Shown: one piece after another, positions 1 to 12,307 of the stretch
Layout of the letters: every line of letters begins with the position of its first letter
Numbering within the stretch: the stretch's first letter is position 1
From: Amphritea atlantica
Lineage (GTDB): Bacteria; Pseudomonadota; Gammaproteobacteria; Pseudomonadales; Balneatricaceae
DNA: 64,000 nucleotides
Direction of reading: 5' to 3'
Assembly: GCF_900111095.1 (NCBI RefSeq)
Contig: NZ_FOGB01000005.1
Coordinates: 222,561 to 286,560, forward strand
Notes under the pieces: model-generated
The model's database searches: none
Seen by the model: only the letters and a program-made list of their open reading frames with translations
What the model was told of the DNA's origin: nothing
Made by a program: the position numbers and the translations under genes

Positions 1-375
1 GACACCAATCAGCTCGGTGAGGAAAACATCCTGTTCGAGTCGCTGACGACCATTGAGCAACTCCCGCAGGCGAACATTCTCTGCGGTGAGCGCAGACACC
101 TGCTGCACCCGCTGCTTTAACAGCAGGGCCTCCTGGCGCAAACGGCGGTTTTCATCGGCCAGCTGGCTACGGGTCACCAGAACATCACTAAGATCATCAG
201 CCACCTGCGCAGGCGTATCAACAATCCATTGCAGTGGCGTGATCAACAGCGACAGGTAGGAACGAGTCTGATGCATACTGGCCCATTTAAGGTCCAGTAC
301 AATCAGCACCAGCGATAACAGTAACAGAACGACAAAACGGGCCCGTAAGGACCCGTTGCTAAATATACTAGCGAT
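1..375 (-). CDS. mreC: Rod shape-determining protein MreC (5' part; 3' end outside window)
   Basis: MreC is the periplasmic scaffold of the elongasome and joins cytoplasmic MreB to the cell-wall synthases. The visible N-terminus has a basic stretch, one membrane segment (VVLLLLSLVLIVLD) and then a coiled-coil region containing LADENRRLRQE and LTAENVRLRELL, as in the family. It follows mreB on the same strand. The start is odd. The reading frame contains no ATG or GTG near the N-terminus. A strong ribosome-binding site, GGAGGTG (380-386), sits 6 nt before an in-frame ATC (373-375), giving an N-terminus ASIFSNGSL that lines up with the IFSRGPSL of E. coli MreC. The only conventional alternative is a TTG at 418-420 without a ribosome-binding site. 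Family identity is secure; the start is inferred. Confidence 0.85.
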   Translation of the reverse strand, partial: MASIFSNGSLRARFVVLLLLSLVLIVLDLKWASMHQTRSYLSLLITPLQWIVDTPAQVADDLSDVLVTRSQLADENRRLRQEALLLKQRVQQVSALTAENVRLRELLNGRQRLEQDVFLTELIGV

Positions 376-439
376 GGAACACCTCCAGCCGGAACTGCTC
401 CATCTGAGCGGGTAAATCAACCATTCAGATCATTCAGAC

Positions 440-1495
<1,056 letters not shown>

Positions 1496-1540
1496 TTAGA
1501 TTGTGCGACTGCACATTCACTTGATCAAAAAAACAGGCCC

Positions 1541-1569
1541 ACTGTAGCAATGGCGGGGATTTTGGGCAA
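1541..1569 (-). promoter_or_regulatory. Candidate sigma-70 promoter of mreBC
   Basis: Reading the minus strand, TTGCCC (1564-1569) is separated by 17 bp from TACAGT (1541-1546), about 60 bp before the mreB start codon. It lies in the 156-bp divergent gap between mreB and gatC. Assigned from sequence match only. Confidence 0.45.
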
Positions 1570-1639
1570 GCTGCAAATGTGTTAACGTAGCGCTTTATTT
1601 AGTTATCAGACCAAATTCCATAGCAATGAGAATCCAATA

Positions 1640-1927
1640 ATGTCTTTAGACCGCACAGACGTCGAAAAGATCGCTCATCTGGCAAGATTAAATATCGCCG
1701 AGCAAGATATTCAGGAATATGCTGAAAATCTCAGCAATATTCTTGACCTGGTCGACCAGATGCAGGCCATCAACACCGATGATATCGCCCCGATGGCACA
1801 CCCGATGGACGCCATTCAGCGTTTACGTATTGATGAGGTGAGCGAAGGAAATCAGCGCGATCATCTTCAAACCGTGGCCCCGGCCGTTGAAGCAGGACTG
1901 TTCCAGGTCCCTAAAGTGATCGAATAA
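1640..1927 (+). CDS. gatC: Asp-tRNA(Asn)/Glu-tRNA(Gln) amidotransferase subunit C
   Basis: GatC is the small subunit that tethers GatA to GatB in the tRNA-dependent amidotransferase. The 95-residue size fits, and the N-terminus ([12 protein letters not shown]) and the conserved [16 protein letters not shown] stretch near residue 52 are typical. It is the first gene of gatCAB, with gatA starting 38 bp downstream. The complex converts Glu-tRNA(Gln) or Asp-tRNA(Asn) to the amidated forms. Which tRNA is used here cannot be told without knowing whether glnS and asnS are present elsewhere. Confidence 0.97.
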   Translation: MSLDRTDVEKIAHLARLNIAEQDIQEYAENLSNILDLVDQMQAINTDDIAPMAHPMDAIQRLRIDEVSEGNQRDHLQTVAPAVEAGLFQVPKVIE

Positions 1928-1965
1928 TTTCGGACCAGACACCCGTTTAAGGATTTACACACGTT

Positions 1966-3414
1966 ATGTTAGAAAAGACACTCGCCGGACTGGCGCAGGG
2001 GTTAGCCGCTGGTGAATTCAGCAGCGTTGAGCTGACCCAGAGCTACCTGGACCGGATCAAGGCTGAAGATGGCGCTTTAAACAGTTTCATCACCGTTACC
2101 GAAGAGCAGGCGCTAAGCCAGGCTCAGGCGGCTGACCAGCGCCGCGCCGCTGGTGAAGCAGGCCCCTTTACCGGTCTGCCAATCGCCCACAAAGATATTT
2201 TCTGCACCGAAGGGGTTCGCACCAGCTGCGGATCTCGGATGCTGGATAACTTTATCTCGCCCTACAACGCCACGGTGATTGAAAACTTCAACCGTGCCGG
2301 CGCGGTGAGTCTGGGCAAAACCAATATGGATGAGTTTGCCATGGGCTCCTCCAATGAATCCAGTTTTTATGGACCGGCCCGCAACCCCTGGAACACCGAG
2401 TGTGTACCGGGGGGTTCATCGGGCGGCTCAGCAGCGGCCATTGCTGGCGGCCTGGTACCGGGTGCCACAGGCACAGATACCGGCGGATCGATTCGCCAGC
2501 CTGCCGCACTGTGCGGCATCACCGGACTGAAGCCCACCTATGGCCGGGTCTCCCGTTACGGCATGATCGCGTACGCCTCTTCACTGGACCAGGGCGGCCC
2601 GATGGCCCGCACCGCTGAAGACAACGCAATCATGCTGAATGTGATGGCCGGATTCGACCCCAAAGACTCCACCAGCATCGATAAAGCGGTGCCGGATTAT
2701 ACGTTGACACTGAATGACTCTCTCAAAGGGCTGAAAATTGGTCTGCCTAAAGAGTACTTCTCCGATGAGATCGATCCGCAGATTACGGCTCAGGTTCAGG
2801 CCGCCATCAAAGAGTTCGAAGCATTGGGCGCAACGGTCAAAGAGGTAAGCCTGCCAAACAGTCACCTGGCTATTCCGGCGTACTATATCATCGCTCCGGC
2901 AGAAGCCTCCTCCAACCTGTCACGGTTTGATGGTGTCCGTTACGGCTACCGTTGCAACGATCCGGTTGACCTGGAAGATATGTATAAACGCAGCCGCGGT
3001 GAAGGGTTTGGTGAAGAGGTTAAACGCCGCATCATGGTCGGCACCTATGCCCTGTCCGAAGGATTCTATGATGCCTACTATAAAAAGGCTCTGCAGATCC
3101 GCCGCCTGATCCAGCAGGATTTCGTTAACGTGCTGGCGGAAGTCGATATCATCATGGGGCCCACCACGCCACATCCGGCGTTCAAACTGGGGGAAAAAAC
3201 CTCAGACCCGGTGGCGATGTACATGGAAGATATTTTCACCATCTCCCTGAACCTGGCGGGCATGCCCGGCATGTCGATCCCCTGCGGATTTGCCAACGGA
3301 CTTCCTGTCGGCCTGCAACTGATCGGCAACTATTTTGCTGAAGAACGTCTGCTGAATGCTGCCCATCAGTTCCAGCAAGCAACCGACTGGCACCGTCAGA
3401 CTCCGGCCCGCTAA
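1966..3414 (+). CDS. gatA: Asp-tRNA(Asn)/Glu-tRNA(Gln) amidotransferase subunit A
   Basis: GatA is the glutaminase subunit; it releases ammonia from glutamine and passes it to GatB. The 482-residue length is standard. The amidase-signature catalytic triad is visible as Lys76 (AHKDIF), Ser151 ([10 protein letters not shown]) and Ser175 ([10 protein letters not shown]). The start is preceded by AAGGAT. It lies between gatC and gatB in a single operon. Confidence 0.98.
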   Translation: MLEKTLAGLAQGLAAGEFSSVELTQSYLDRIKAEDGALNSFITVTEEQALSQAQAADQRRAAGEAGPFTGLPIAHKDIFCTEGVRTSCGSRMLDNFISPYNATVIENFNRAGAVSLGKTNMDEFAMGSSNESSFYGPARNPWNTECVPGGSSGGSAAAIAGGLVPGATGTDTGGSIRQPAALCGITGLKPTYGRVSRYGMIAYASSLDQGGPMARTAEDNAIMLNVMAGFDPKDSTSIDKAVPDYTLTLNDSLKGLKIGLPKEYFSDEIDPQITAQVQAAIKEFEALGATVKEVSLPNSHLAIPAYYIIAPAEASSNLSRFDGVRYGYRCNDPVDLEDMYKRSRGEGFGEEVKRRIMVGTYALSEGFYDAYYKKALQIRRLIQQDFVNVLAEVDIIMGPTTPHPAFKLGEKTSDPVAMYMEDIFTISLNLAGMPGMSIPCGFANGLPVGLQLIGNYFAEERLLNAAHQFQQATDWHRQTPAR

Positions 3415-3497
3415 GCAGCGGACAGAGGCGAAACAGAATATAACGTAGCAGCGCTCAGGCAATCACCTTAAAGCAGCTGCACTAAGAGGTTTACAAA

Positions 3498-4955
3498 ATG
3501 GAATGGGAAGCAGTCATCGGGCTTGAGATTCACGCCCAACTGGCGACTAAGTCCAAAATTTTTTCCGGGGCCAGCACCGCGTTTGGCGCTGAACCCAACA
3601 CACAAGCCTGTGCCGTCGATCTGGCACTGCCAGGCACTCTGCCGGTATTTAACGCTGAAGCGTTACGGATGGCGGTTTTGTTTGGCCTGGCAATCGATGC
3701 TGAGATCGGCTACACCTCGGTGTTCGACCGGAAAAACTATTTCTATCCTGATCTGCCCAAAGGCTATCAGACCAGTCAGCTGTTCCACCCAATTGTGGGT
3801 ATCGGCCATGTAGATATCGAGCTGGAAGACGGCACCACCAAACGGGTTGGCGTCACCCGGGCACACCTGGAAGAGGATGCCGGTAAATCACTGCATGAAG
3901 AGTTCCCCAGCATGACCGGTATCGACCTTAACCGGGCCGGAACCCCCTTGCTGGAGATTGTCTCCGAGCCGGATATGCGCAGCGCTGAAGAGGCGGTCGC
4001 GTACGTTAAAAAGATCCACTCAATCGTTACCAACCTGGGCATCTGCGACGGCAACATGTCCGAAGGCTCTTTCCGTTGCGACTGTAACGTGTCAGTGCGC
4101 TACAAGGGCGAGGAAAAGTTCGGCAACCGCACCGAAACCAAGAACATCAACTCTTTCCGCTTTATTGAGAAAGCGATCAAGGGCGAGATCGAACGGCAGA
4201 TTGATCTGCTGGAGGATGGCGGAACCATCACTCAGGAAACCCGCCTCTATGATGCCAATAAAGATGAAACCCGTTCGATGCGCAGCAAAGAGGAAGCAAA
4301 CGATTACCGCTACTTCCCCTGCCCTGACCTGCTGCCGATCGTCATCGATGACGAGTATGTAGAAAAACTGCGCAGTACCCTGCCGGAGTTGCCGGATGCC
4401 CGTAAGGCCCGCTTTATCGAGCAATATCAGTTGAGCGAATACGATGCGATGGTGCTGTCAGCCTATCGGGACCTGAGCCACTATTTTGAAACCACCGCCA
4501 ACATTGCGGATGATGCCAAACTGGCCGCTAACTGGGTGATGGGCGAGCTGTCAAAACATCTCAACCAGAATGATACCGATATCACAGCATCTCCGGTCAC
4601 CGCCGAAATGCTCGGTGGTTTGCTGCTTCGGATTAAAGACAACACCATTACCGGCAAAATAGCCAAGCAGGTGTTCGAGGCGATGTGGGCTGGCGAAGGC
4701 AGCGCAGATGAAGTGATCGAAGCGAAAGGTCTGAAACAGGTGACCGACACAGGTGCCATCGAAGCGATGGTCGATGAAGTGATCGCAGCGAATCAGCCTC
4801 AGGTTGATCAGTATGTCAGTGCTGAGCCCGATAAGCGCGGCAAGATGATCGGCTTCTTTATGGGCAAGGTGATGCAGGCGTCGCAAGGCAAAGCGAACCC
4901 GGGGCAGGTTCAGGGCCTGTTGAAACAGAAGCTCGATGCATTAGCCAACAGCTGA
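3498..4955 (+). CDS. gatB: Asp-tRNA(Asn)/Glu-tRNA(Gln) amidotransferase subunit B
   Basis: GatB binds the mischarged tRNA and uses ATP to phosphorylate its side-chain carboxylate before transamidation. Family hallmarks are the start [13 protein letters not shown], the [14 protein letters not shown] motif near residue 77, and the C-terminal YqeY-like tail domain ending in the [16 protein letters not shown] region. The length of 485 residues is normal. A ribosome-binding site AAGAGG precedes the ATG. It is the last gene of the operon and is followed by an intrinsic terminator. Confidence 0.98.
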   Translation: MEWEAVIGLEIHAQLATKSKIFSGASTAFGAEPNTQACAVDLALPGTLPVFNAEALRMAVLFGLAIDAEIGYTSVFDRKNYFYPDLPKGYQTSQLFHPIVGIGHVDIELEDGTTKRVGVTRAHLEEDAGKSLHEEFPSMTGIDLNRAGTPLLEIVSEPDMRSAEEAVAYVKKIHSIVTNLGICDGNMSEGSFRCDCNVSVRYKGEEKFGNRTETKNINSFRFIEKAIKGEIERQIDLLEDGGTITQETRLYDANKDETRSMRSKEEANDYRYFPCPDLLPIVIDDEYVEKLRSTLPELPDARKARFIEQYQLSEYDAMVLSAYRDLSHYFETTANIADDAKLAANWVMGELSKHLNQNDTDITASPVTAEMLGGLLLRIKDNTITGKIAKQVFEAMWAGEGSADEVIEAKGLKQVTDTGAIEAMVDEVIAANQPQVDQYVSAEPDKRGKMIGFFMGKVMQASQGKANPGQVQGLLKQKLDALANS

Positions 4956-4973
4956 TCATCAATAACACTCTTG

Positions 4974-5011
4974 AAAGCCGGTCAGCGCTCACAGTGCTGC
5001 CCGGCTTTTTT
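4974..5011 (+). terminator. Intrinsic terminator after gatB
   Basis: AAAGCCGG (4974-4981) pairs with CCGGCTTT (5001-5008), and the stem runs into a T-tract. It lies just after the gatB stop codon. Confidence 0.85.
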
Positions 5012-5027
5012 AATGCAAAAGGCAGAG

Positions 5028-5058
5028 AAAAAAATACCCCGACATCGCTGCCGGGGTA
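5028..5058 (-). terminator. Intrinsic terminator after the TorF-like porin gene
   Basis: On the minus strand TACCCC (5053-5058) pairs with GGGGTA (5035-5040) and is followed by a run of T residues (5028-5034 read in complement). It lies downstream of the minus-strand gene at 5119-5763, facing the gatB terminator. Confidence 0.75.
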
Positions 5059-5118
5059 AAACCAGTTTACGTTAACGACTGAGGAGAGGCGCAAAGCACT
5101 CCCTTTAAACCAAACTCT

Positions 5119-5763
5119 TTAGAACAGATCAAAGCTCTTGCTGATGGTAAAGGTCAGTTTGTCGGTATCACTGACCCAGGCATTGGCAGAGTTATCATCA
5201 TCCGGGAAGATCGCCGCAACTGACATATCCAGCCCTTCATAGGTCATACCATAGCCTGCTTCAAAATAGGAGCCATCGACATCATCACCGTAAACACCGT
5301 ACGTCAGATAAGCCCCCTCATACTCACCTGTGATACTGGCAAAGGTGTAATCCACATCAGGGGCGCCGGACTCATCCAGTGTACCAATATTGTATGATAC
5401 GGAGATCGGCCCATAACCCGCGCTCAGATTGTATTCAAAGTAGTCACCATCATATTTGTCATACAGATAGGCAATAACGCCAACACCATAACTAAAATCT
5501 TTATAGGAGCCGTTATAACCACCATACAGGTCATATTCCAGATCACTTGGCAGGGATGCCAGCCAGGTGCCCGCATAGAAGCCCATATCGCTTTCGTAAT
5601 CCAGCCCTCCCATCATGCTGGCATTACCTCCATCACCGGACTGATCCAGACCGCGGAACCAATAGTCACTCATGGCACCGACGTTTGCCGAAACGCCGGC
5701 AAAACTGGTAGCAGAAACGGACAGCAGAGCAGAAGCGATAAGCGTTTTAGTAAACTTGTTCAT
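5119..5763 (-). CDS. Small outer-membrane beta-barrel protein, TorF/Gcw_chp family
   Basis: This is a 214-residue exported protein with a clear signal peptide (MNKFTKTLIASALLSVSATSFA, cut after about residue 22). The mature part is rich in Gly, Tyr and Asp with alternating hydrophobic residues. It has the family's opening (VSANVGAMSDYWFRGLDQS) and closes with a beta-strand ending in Phe (KLTFTISKSFDLF), as outer-membrane barrels do. It matches the TorF/Gcw_chp group of putative porins, whose substrates are mostly unknown. It stands alone, with its own terminator. Confidence 0.85.
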   Translation of the reverse strand: MNKFTKTLIASALLSVSATSFAGVSANVGAMSDYWFRGLDQSGDGGNASMMGGLDYESDMGFYAGTWLASLPSDLEYDLYGGYNGSYKDFSYGVGVIAYLYDKYDGDYFEYNLSAGYGPISVSYNIGTLDESGAPDVDYTFASITGEYEGAYLTYGVYGDDVDGSYFEAGYGMTYEGLDMSVAAIFPDDDNSANAWVSDTDKLTFTISKSFDLF

Positions 5764-6068
5764 TGACGTTCCCCTTACAGATAGTCTTTTTGCAGAGCAA
5801 AAGAGTTATTAACTGAACAAAGCATAGCAAGCAGCACGCCAATAACGTGCCAATTGATTATTTTTCATAGGGTTACATAAGATCAGTCTGAATCAGCCGC
5901 AGAGAAAGAGAACCATAACAGCGCGCCCCATGCTGCGCTGCACCATTATTTAACATGAGTGTCATATTTATTTTTTTTGAAATAAAAATGATCCCAAAAG
6001 GTCAAAATCCGTCTAACATCTATCTATAGGTGAAGATCAATCGTTCAGGAATAAACAGGAGCAGTAGC
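5764..6068. other. Divergent intergenic region between porin gene and msrA
   Basis: This 305-bp AT-rich stretch contains no supported gene. It must hold the promoters for the minus-strand porin gene and for msrA. A pair of CCAAT pentamers 11 bp apart near 5839-5855 resembles a response-regulator direct repeat, but is too short to call. Confidence 0.5.
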
Positions 6069-6539
6069 ATGCCAACCGCAACATTTGCAGCAGGATGCTT
6101 TTGGGGAGTTGAATCACGCTTTGCCAGCACCCCCGGGGTGACGTCAACCGCCGTCGGTTACATGGGCGGTCATACAGAGAACCCTACTTACCGGGATGTT
6201 TGCAACAAAACAACCGGCCACGCCGAAGTGGTGCAGCTGGAGTTTGACGATCAGAAGATAAGCTATGACACCCTGCTGGATATTTTCTGGCAGATGCACG
6301 ACCCAACCACTCTCAATCGTCAGGGGCCGGATATCGGAGATCAGTACCGCTCAGCCATTTTCTATCATAATGATCATCAGCGCATTATGGCGGAACAAAG
6401 CAAAGTGGTGCTGGATAAAAGCGGCATTTTTGGTAATCCGATCGTTACCGAAATTACCCCCGCAGCGCAGTTCTGGCGGGCAGAGGAATACCACCAGCAA
6501 TACCATGCCAAAAACGGCCGCGGTGGCTGTTCTATCTGA
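6069..6539 (+). CDS. msrA: Peptide-methionine (S)-S-oxide reductase MsrA
   Basis: MsrA reduces the S epimer of methionine sulfoxide in proteins and free methionine. The catalytic motif GCFWG places the nucleophilic Cys at residue 10. The C-terminal NGRGGCSI supplies a resolving cysteine. The start at 6069 is chosen because AGGAG lies 7 nt upstream and the protein then begins [12 protein letters not shown] as in short MsrA proteins; an in-frame GTG at 6030 has no ribosome-binding site. It has 156 residues, is monocistronic, and is followed by a strong terminator. Confidence 0.95.
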   Translation: MPTATFAAGCFWGVESRFASTPGVTSTAVGYMGGHTENPTYRDVCNKTTGHAEVVQLEFDDQKISYDTLLDIFWQMHDPTTLNRQGPDIGDQYRSAIFYHNDHQRIMAEQSKVVLDKSGIFGNPIVTEITPAAQFWRAEEYHQQYHAKNGRGGCSI

Positions 6540-6568
6540 GATAAAACCGGGAAACACCCGGTTTTATC
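6540..6568. terminator. Bidirectional terminator between msrA and fadH-like gene
   Basis: A perfect 12-bp inverted repeat, GATAAAACCGGG (6540-6551) and its complement (6557-6568), has a 5-nt loop and T-rich arms on both strands. It sits in the convergent gap, so it can serve both genes. Confidence 0.85.
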
Positions 6569-6576
6569 GATGGACC

Positions 6577-8631
<2,055 letters not shown>

Positions 8632-8674
8632 TCATCGTTTCAGCATTCCTGCAGAAATAACAGAAAAACCAAAC

Positions 8675-8714
8675 TGGACAGCGTCAAGATAGAGCGATAT
8701 TTTGACACTGTCAA
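8675..8714. promoter_or_regulatory. Two operator-like palindromes over overlapping divergent promoters (fadH/tetR)
   Basis: TTGACACTGTCAA (8702-8714) is a perfect palindrome. A degenerate copy, TGGACAGCGTCAA (8675-8687), lies 27 bp away centre to centre, and both are followed by GAT. The palindrome supplies the -35 box in both directions. On the plus strand TTGACA (8702-8707) is 17 bp from TAAATT (8725-8730) for tetR. On the minus strand TTGACA (8709-8714) is 17 bp from TATCTT (8686-8691) for fadH. Binding at either site should block transcription. That the TetR protein next door is the binder is an inference. Confidence 0.7.
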
Positions 8715-8736
8715 GATTGATTGATAAATTATCCTG

Positions 8737-9360
8737 ATGAAACCGACCGCTCCCCTACAGCACAACTATCATCATGGCGACCTCTATCAATCACTGCTGC
8801 TGACGGCGACAGAGATGATCGCAGAGGGCGGTACCGAAAGCCTTTCGATGCGCAAGCTTGCGGATCGCGTGGGGGTATCCCGTACCGCTCCCTACCACCA
8901 CTTTAAAGATAAGAATGCCCTGTTGTGTGCCATTGCAGAGCAGGGATTTGAGCGGGTGGAAACACTGCTGCAAGAAGTGAGGACCAGCGCATCATCCGCG
9001 CCACTGGCAACGACATTTACCCAGTATGTACATACTTATATCGCCCTCGCCTATCAACACCGGGAGCAATATGACCTGATGTTTGGCCGTGAGATCTGGC
9101 GTAACGGCACCCCGACTAACTCACTGCTTGAGCGCTCCCGGCAACACTTCAAAAGCTGGCTCAGCTGGATTGAACAACTGTGTCAGCAGAATGTTATTCA
9201 GACAGGTGATTCAGTGCTGCGCACAGCACAGGTATACTGGGCTACGCTACATGGGCTGTGCCGTCTGCTGAATGACGGCATCTACACAGAACAGAGTCAG
9301 TTGGAAGAGATGGCCAATACGGCAGTTAATATGATGTTAAAGCATCAGACCGCCGTTTAA
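8737..9360 (+). CDS. TetR/AcrR family transcriptional regulator
   Basis: This is a 207-residue regulator with the TetR helix-turn-helix in residues 20-60 (TESLSMRKLADRVGVSRTAPYHHFKDKNALL) and a variable helical ligand-binding C-terminal domain with a WHG-like end. Being divergent from the dienoyl-CoA reductase gene, it probably represses that gene and itself and responds to an acyl-CoA or enone. No ribosome-binding site precedes the ATG. The candidate -10 box ends only 6 nt before the start codon, so the message may be leaderless. Confidence 0.92.
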   Translation: MKPTAPLQHNYHHGDLYQSLLLTATEMIAEGGTESLSMRKLADRVGVSRTAPYHHFKDKNALLCAIAEQGFERVETLLQEVRTSASSAPLATTFTQYVHTYIALAYQHREQYDLMFGREIWRNGTPTNSLLERSRQHFKSWLSWIEQLCQQNVIQTGDSVLRTAQVYWATLHGLCRLLNDGIYTEQSQLEEMANTAVNMMLKHQTAV

Positions 9361-9482
9361 CGGCCTGTGGCATACCGGTCAGACAGCGCGGAAAAGTGTC
9401 TCTTATCCGCCCCTTCCTGGTTGTCAGCTGAAACGGTTCTGACCGATGTGGTTAAACGCTGTTCCGACACCTGCAGGTAACG

Positions 9483-11228
9483 ATGAGTAAGATGCGCTCG
9501 ATTGTACGATGGCTGCCTTTCATAACCTGGGGACGCACCATCAATGGCCAGACATTAAGGGCCGATCTGTTCGCCGGATTAACCGGTGCGGTACTGGTGT
9601 TGCCGCAAGGCGTCGCCTACGCTCTGATTGCCGGGATGCCGCCTGAATATGGGTTATACACAGCGATCATCACAGCCATGGTGGCAGCACTGTTTGGTTC
9701 GTCCAGCCACCTGATCACAGGACCCGCTGCACCGATGTCGATCGTCGTCATGAGTGTAGCGTCCGGTATCACCGACCCAGGCAATAGCGACTTATATATC
9801 AATACAGTCCTGACGATCACCCTGCTATCCGGACTGATTCAGCTGTCACTCGGGATATTACGGCTGGGTTCAGTGGTCAATTTCATCTCCCACACGGTGA
9901 TTCTTGGCTTTACCTCCGGTGCAGCGATACTGATCGCAACCAGTCAGTTGAAACATATTACCGATCTGCCGGTAGCCGCTGGCCTCTCTTTCCCCGAGGA
10001 GATCCGTACAATCACTCTGCATTTGTCTCAGGCAAACACCTACGCATTGATAATCGGTATTGCCACGTTGATCTCAGCACTGGTGATTAAAAAACTACTG
10101 CCGCGCGGGCCCAACCTCCTGATCGCTATGCTGTTGGGTAGTGGCCTGTGTTGGTTAATCGATGGGCAGGGGCATGGCGTCAATATGGTAGGGGCACTTT
10201 CCGGTTCTCTGCCCGCTTTCGCGCTACCTGATGTTTCCCTCTATGAGTTCAGCCAACTGGCATCGGGCGCACTGGCAATAGCGATGCTCGGCCTGTTGGA
10301 AGCGGTCTCGATAGCGCGGGCGATTGCACTGCGCTCTAATCAAAGAATCGATGGCAATCAGGAGTTTATCGGCCAGGGGTTGGCAAATGTGGTCGGTGGA
10401 CTGTTTTCCTGTTTCGCCGGGTCCGGGTCGTTCACCCGCTCGGGGGCAAACTTCGATGCCGGGGCCAGAACACCACTGGCAGCCATTTTTACAGCGTTCA
10501 TGATTACTCTGGTGCTGGTCTCTTTGCCCGACCTGACCGGTTACCTGCCGCTGCCAGCGATGGCGGGGGCGATTATTCTTATCGCCTGGAATCTTATCGA
10601 TATTAAAAATATCATCCCTATTTTTCGGTTCAGCAGCGAAACCGCCATTTTCATCGTCACCTTGCTGGCAACACTGTTTATTGAGCTGGAGTTTGCCATC
10701 TACCTGGGTGTATTAATCTCTCTGGTTGCCTATCTGAAAAGAACGTCCCGCCCCTCCATCATCAATGTCGCGCCGACTCAGAACGAACCCAAGAGGATTA
10801 TCCGCAACATACAGCGATATAATCTTCAGGAGTGTCCGCAGATAAAGATTCTCAGAATCGACGGCTCACTCTTTTTTGGCGCGATCGATCATATCCAGAG
10901 TGTGCTGCAACAAAGCACTGCCGCCGGAGGGCCCACACTCAAATACATCATTATCAATGCGAAAGGGATCAACTTCATCGATCTGGCAGGGATAGAGTTT
11001 CTCGCTCAAGAGTCATCAAGGCTGGAAAAGCGGGGAATCCAGTTAGTGATCTGCTCACTAAAAGGAACCATCATTGATGAGATAAGAGCAAAGGGTTTTC
11101 TTGACAAACTGGGGCCACAACGCATATTCGACACCGCACATCAGGCCATCAGTTACTGTGTGCCCCGACTGGACCAACAGGTCTGTAAAGAGTGTAGTAA
11201 AAAAATATTTACGGAATGCCCGAGGTAA
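9483..11228 (+). CDS. SulP family anion permease with STAS domain
   Basis: This 581-residue inner-membrane transporter has about ten to twelve hydrophobic segments. It contains the SulP signature region near residue 35 (GLTGAVLVLPQGVAYALIAG) and the conserved ITGPAAPMSIV stretch. A cytoplasmic STAS domain starts near residue 455 (LRIDGSLFFGAIDHI). The substrate could be sulfate, bicarbonate or a dicarboxylate; no carbonic anhydrase gene is adjacent to decide. The tail carries four cysteines (CVPRLDQQVCKECSKKIFTEC), which is unusual for the family. Its 3' end overlaps the convergent LysR gene by 20 bp. Confidence 0.93.
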   Translation: MSKMRSIVRWLPFITWGRTINGQTLRADLFAGLTGAVLVLPQGVAYALIAGMPPEYGLYTAIITAMVAALFGSSSHLITGPAAPMSIVVMSVASGITDPGNSDLYINTVLTITLLSGLIQLSLGILRLGSVVNFISHTVILGFTSGAAILIATSQLKHITDLPVAAGLSFPEEIRTITLHLSQANTYALIIGIATLISALVIKKLLPRGPNLLIAMLLGSGLCWLIDGQGHGVNMVGALSGSLPAFALPDVSLYEFSQLASGALAIAMLGLLEAVSIARAIALRSNQRIDGNQEFIGQGLANVVGGLFSCFAGSGSFTRSGANFDAGARTPLAAIFTAFMITLVLVSLPDLTGYLPLPAMAGAIILIAWNLIDIKNIIPIFRFSSETAIFIVTLLATLFIELEFAIYLGVLISLVAYLKRTSRPSIINVAPTQNEPKRIIRNIQRYNLQECPQIKILRIDGSLFFGAIDHIQSVLQQSTAAGGPTLKYIIINAKGINFIDLAGIEFLAQESSRLEKRGIQLVICSLKGTIIDEIRAKGFLDKLGPQRIFDTAHQAISYCVPRLDQQVCKECSKKIFTECPR

Positions 11229-12192
11229 CCCGCTGGCCTTGGTTTCCTGTCTGCAGCTCACCGCGCCAGTGACCAGCACGATGTTCCTGCCGGACAACTT
11301 CATGAATCAGTGGGATAACCGCGCGTATCAGCGAACTGCGAGGGCGGTTTGCCGCGGTGGAAATATACACATCCCGTTCCATGGAAGGCTCGATAACTTC
11401 AAGTGCATGGATCTGCCCTATCGCCTCCAGATGGTAAAAAGAGGAGGAGGGACTGAGAAGCATGCCATAACCATCGGAAACGTACCGCAGGGTTGTCATC
11501 AACTGACCGAAAGCAGGTTTCTGTCGCACCTTAACACCTGTCTGCTGTTCGTACTGACGTAACAGATATCCCAGCGAGTCCTGCCGTCCGGTGACAATGA
11601 CCTCATGCTCAGACAGCTCAGCAAAGGCAATCTGAGACCGATTGCAAAGCGCCTCCTGTGAGCTGTTTCGCGGATTGACGCCCATCGCCAGATAGAGTTT
11701 CTCCCGCAACAGAGTCTCCCGGGTCAACTGTTTCATATCACTGCCGTCCGGTGATGAGATAGCCAGGTCAATCTCACCGCTGAGCAACTGTGACGACAGG
11801 TTGTAAGACAATCCAGCAAACAGATCCAGTTCTATTTTAGGATAGCGTTGCTCCACCAGTGTCAGCAGCGGCACGGACACCACATTGCCAATCGGCTGAG
11901 TCATGCCCAGCGCCAGCCGACCAGCGGGCTCCTCTTCGGTTTGCCGGATATCCAGCTTTGCCTGATCGACCTGGCGTAAAATTGATTCAGCATGAACCCG
12001 GAACAGCTGTCCAGTTTCAGTCAACCGGACGCCCCGATAGTCTCGATCAAACAAAGAGCTGCCCAGCTCATGCTCAAGGTTTTCCAGCTGCAGACTGATA
12101 CTCGGCTGGGCAATATCCAGCTCACGCGCTGCAGCCGCGATGCTGCTTAGTTCAGCAGTTTTAAGGAAATAGACCAGTTGCTTTGTATTCAT
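11209..12192 (-). CDS. LysR family transcriptional regulator of the adjacent catabolic cluster
   Basis: The 327-residue protein has an N-terminal winged helix-turn-helix (MNTKQLVYFLKTAELSSIAAA, then ARELDIAQPSISLQLENLE, residues 1-60). The C-terminal periplasmic-binding-like effector domain is typical of LysR proteins (RLALGMTQPIGN onward, near residue 92). It resembles the Nac/CbbR-like group, but its effector is unknown. It is divergent from the class II aldolase gene with a 115-bp gap, so that operon is its most likely target. Its 3' end overlaps the SulP gene on the other strand. Confidence 0.92.
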   Translation of the reverse strand: MNTKQLVYFLKTAELSSIAAAARELDIAQPSISLQLENLEHELGSSLFDRDYRGVRLTETGQLFRVHAESILRQVDQAKLDIRQTEEEPAGRLALGMTQPIGNVVSVPLLTLVEQRYPKIELDLFAGLSYNLSSQLLSGEIDLAISSPDGSDMKQLTRETLLREKLYLAMGVNPRNSSQEALCNRSQIAFAELSEHEVIVTGRQDSLGYLLRQYEQQTGVKVRQKPAFGQLMTTLRYVSDGYGMLLSPSSSFYHLEAIGQIHALEVIEPSMERDVYISTAANRPRSSLIRAVIPLIHEVVRQEHRAGHWRGELQTGNQGQRVTSGIP

Positions 12193-12260
12193 AGTGAAAC
12201 CATATAAGAAAAATATAGAGCTGAATAATATTTATTATGCTTTTTATTGCGGTCATTTTA

Positions 12261-12274
12261 ATTAATATATTAAT
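12261..12274. promoter_or_regulatory. Cluster operator copy C (upstream of class II aldolase)
   Basis: ATTAA-TATA-TTAAT is a perfect 14-bp palindrome 33 bp before the aldolase start codon. It matches two other copies (15325-15338 and 18971-18984) that lie before other genes of the same cluster. The shared form is RTTAA-N4-TTAAY. Function is inferred from recurrence. Confidence 0.55.
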
Positions 12275-12307
12275 CAAATGCATCCACAATAAATATGAGG
12301 AAACAGT

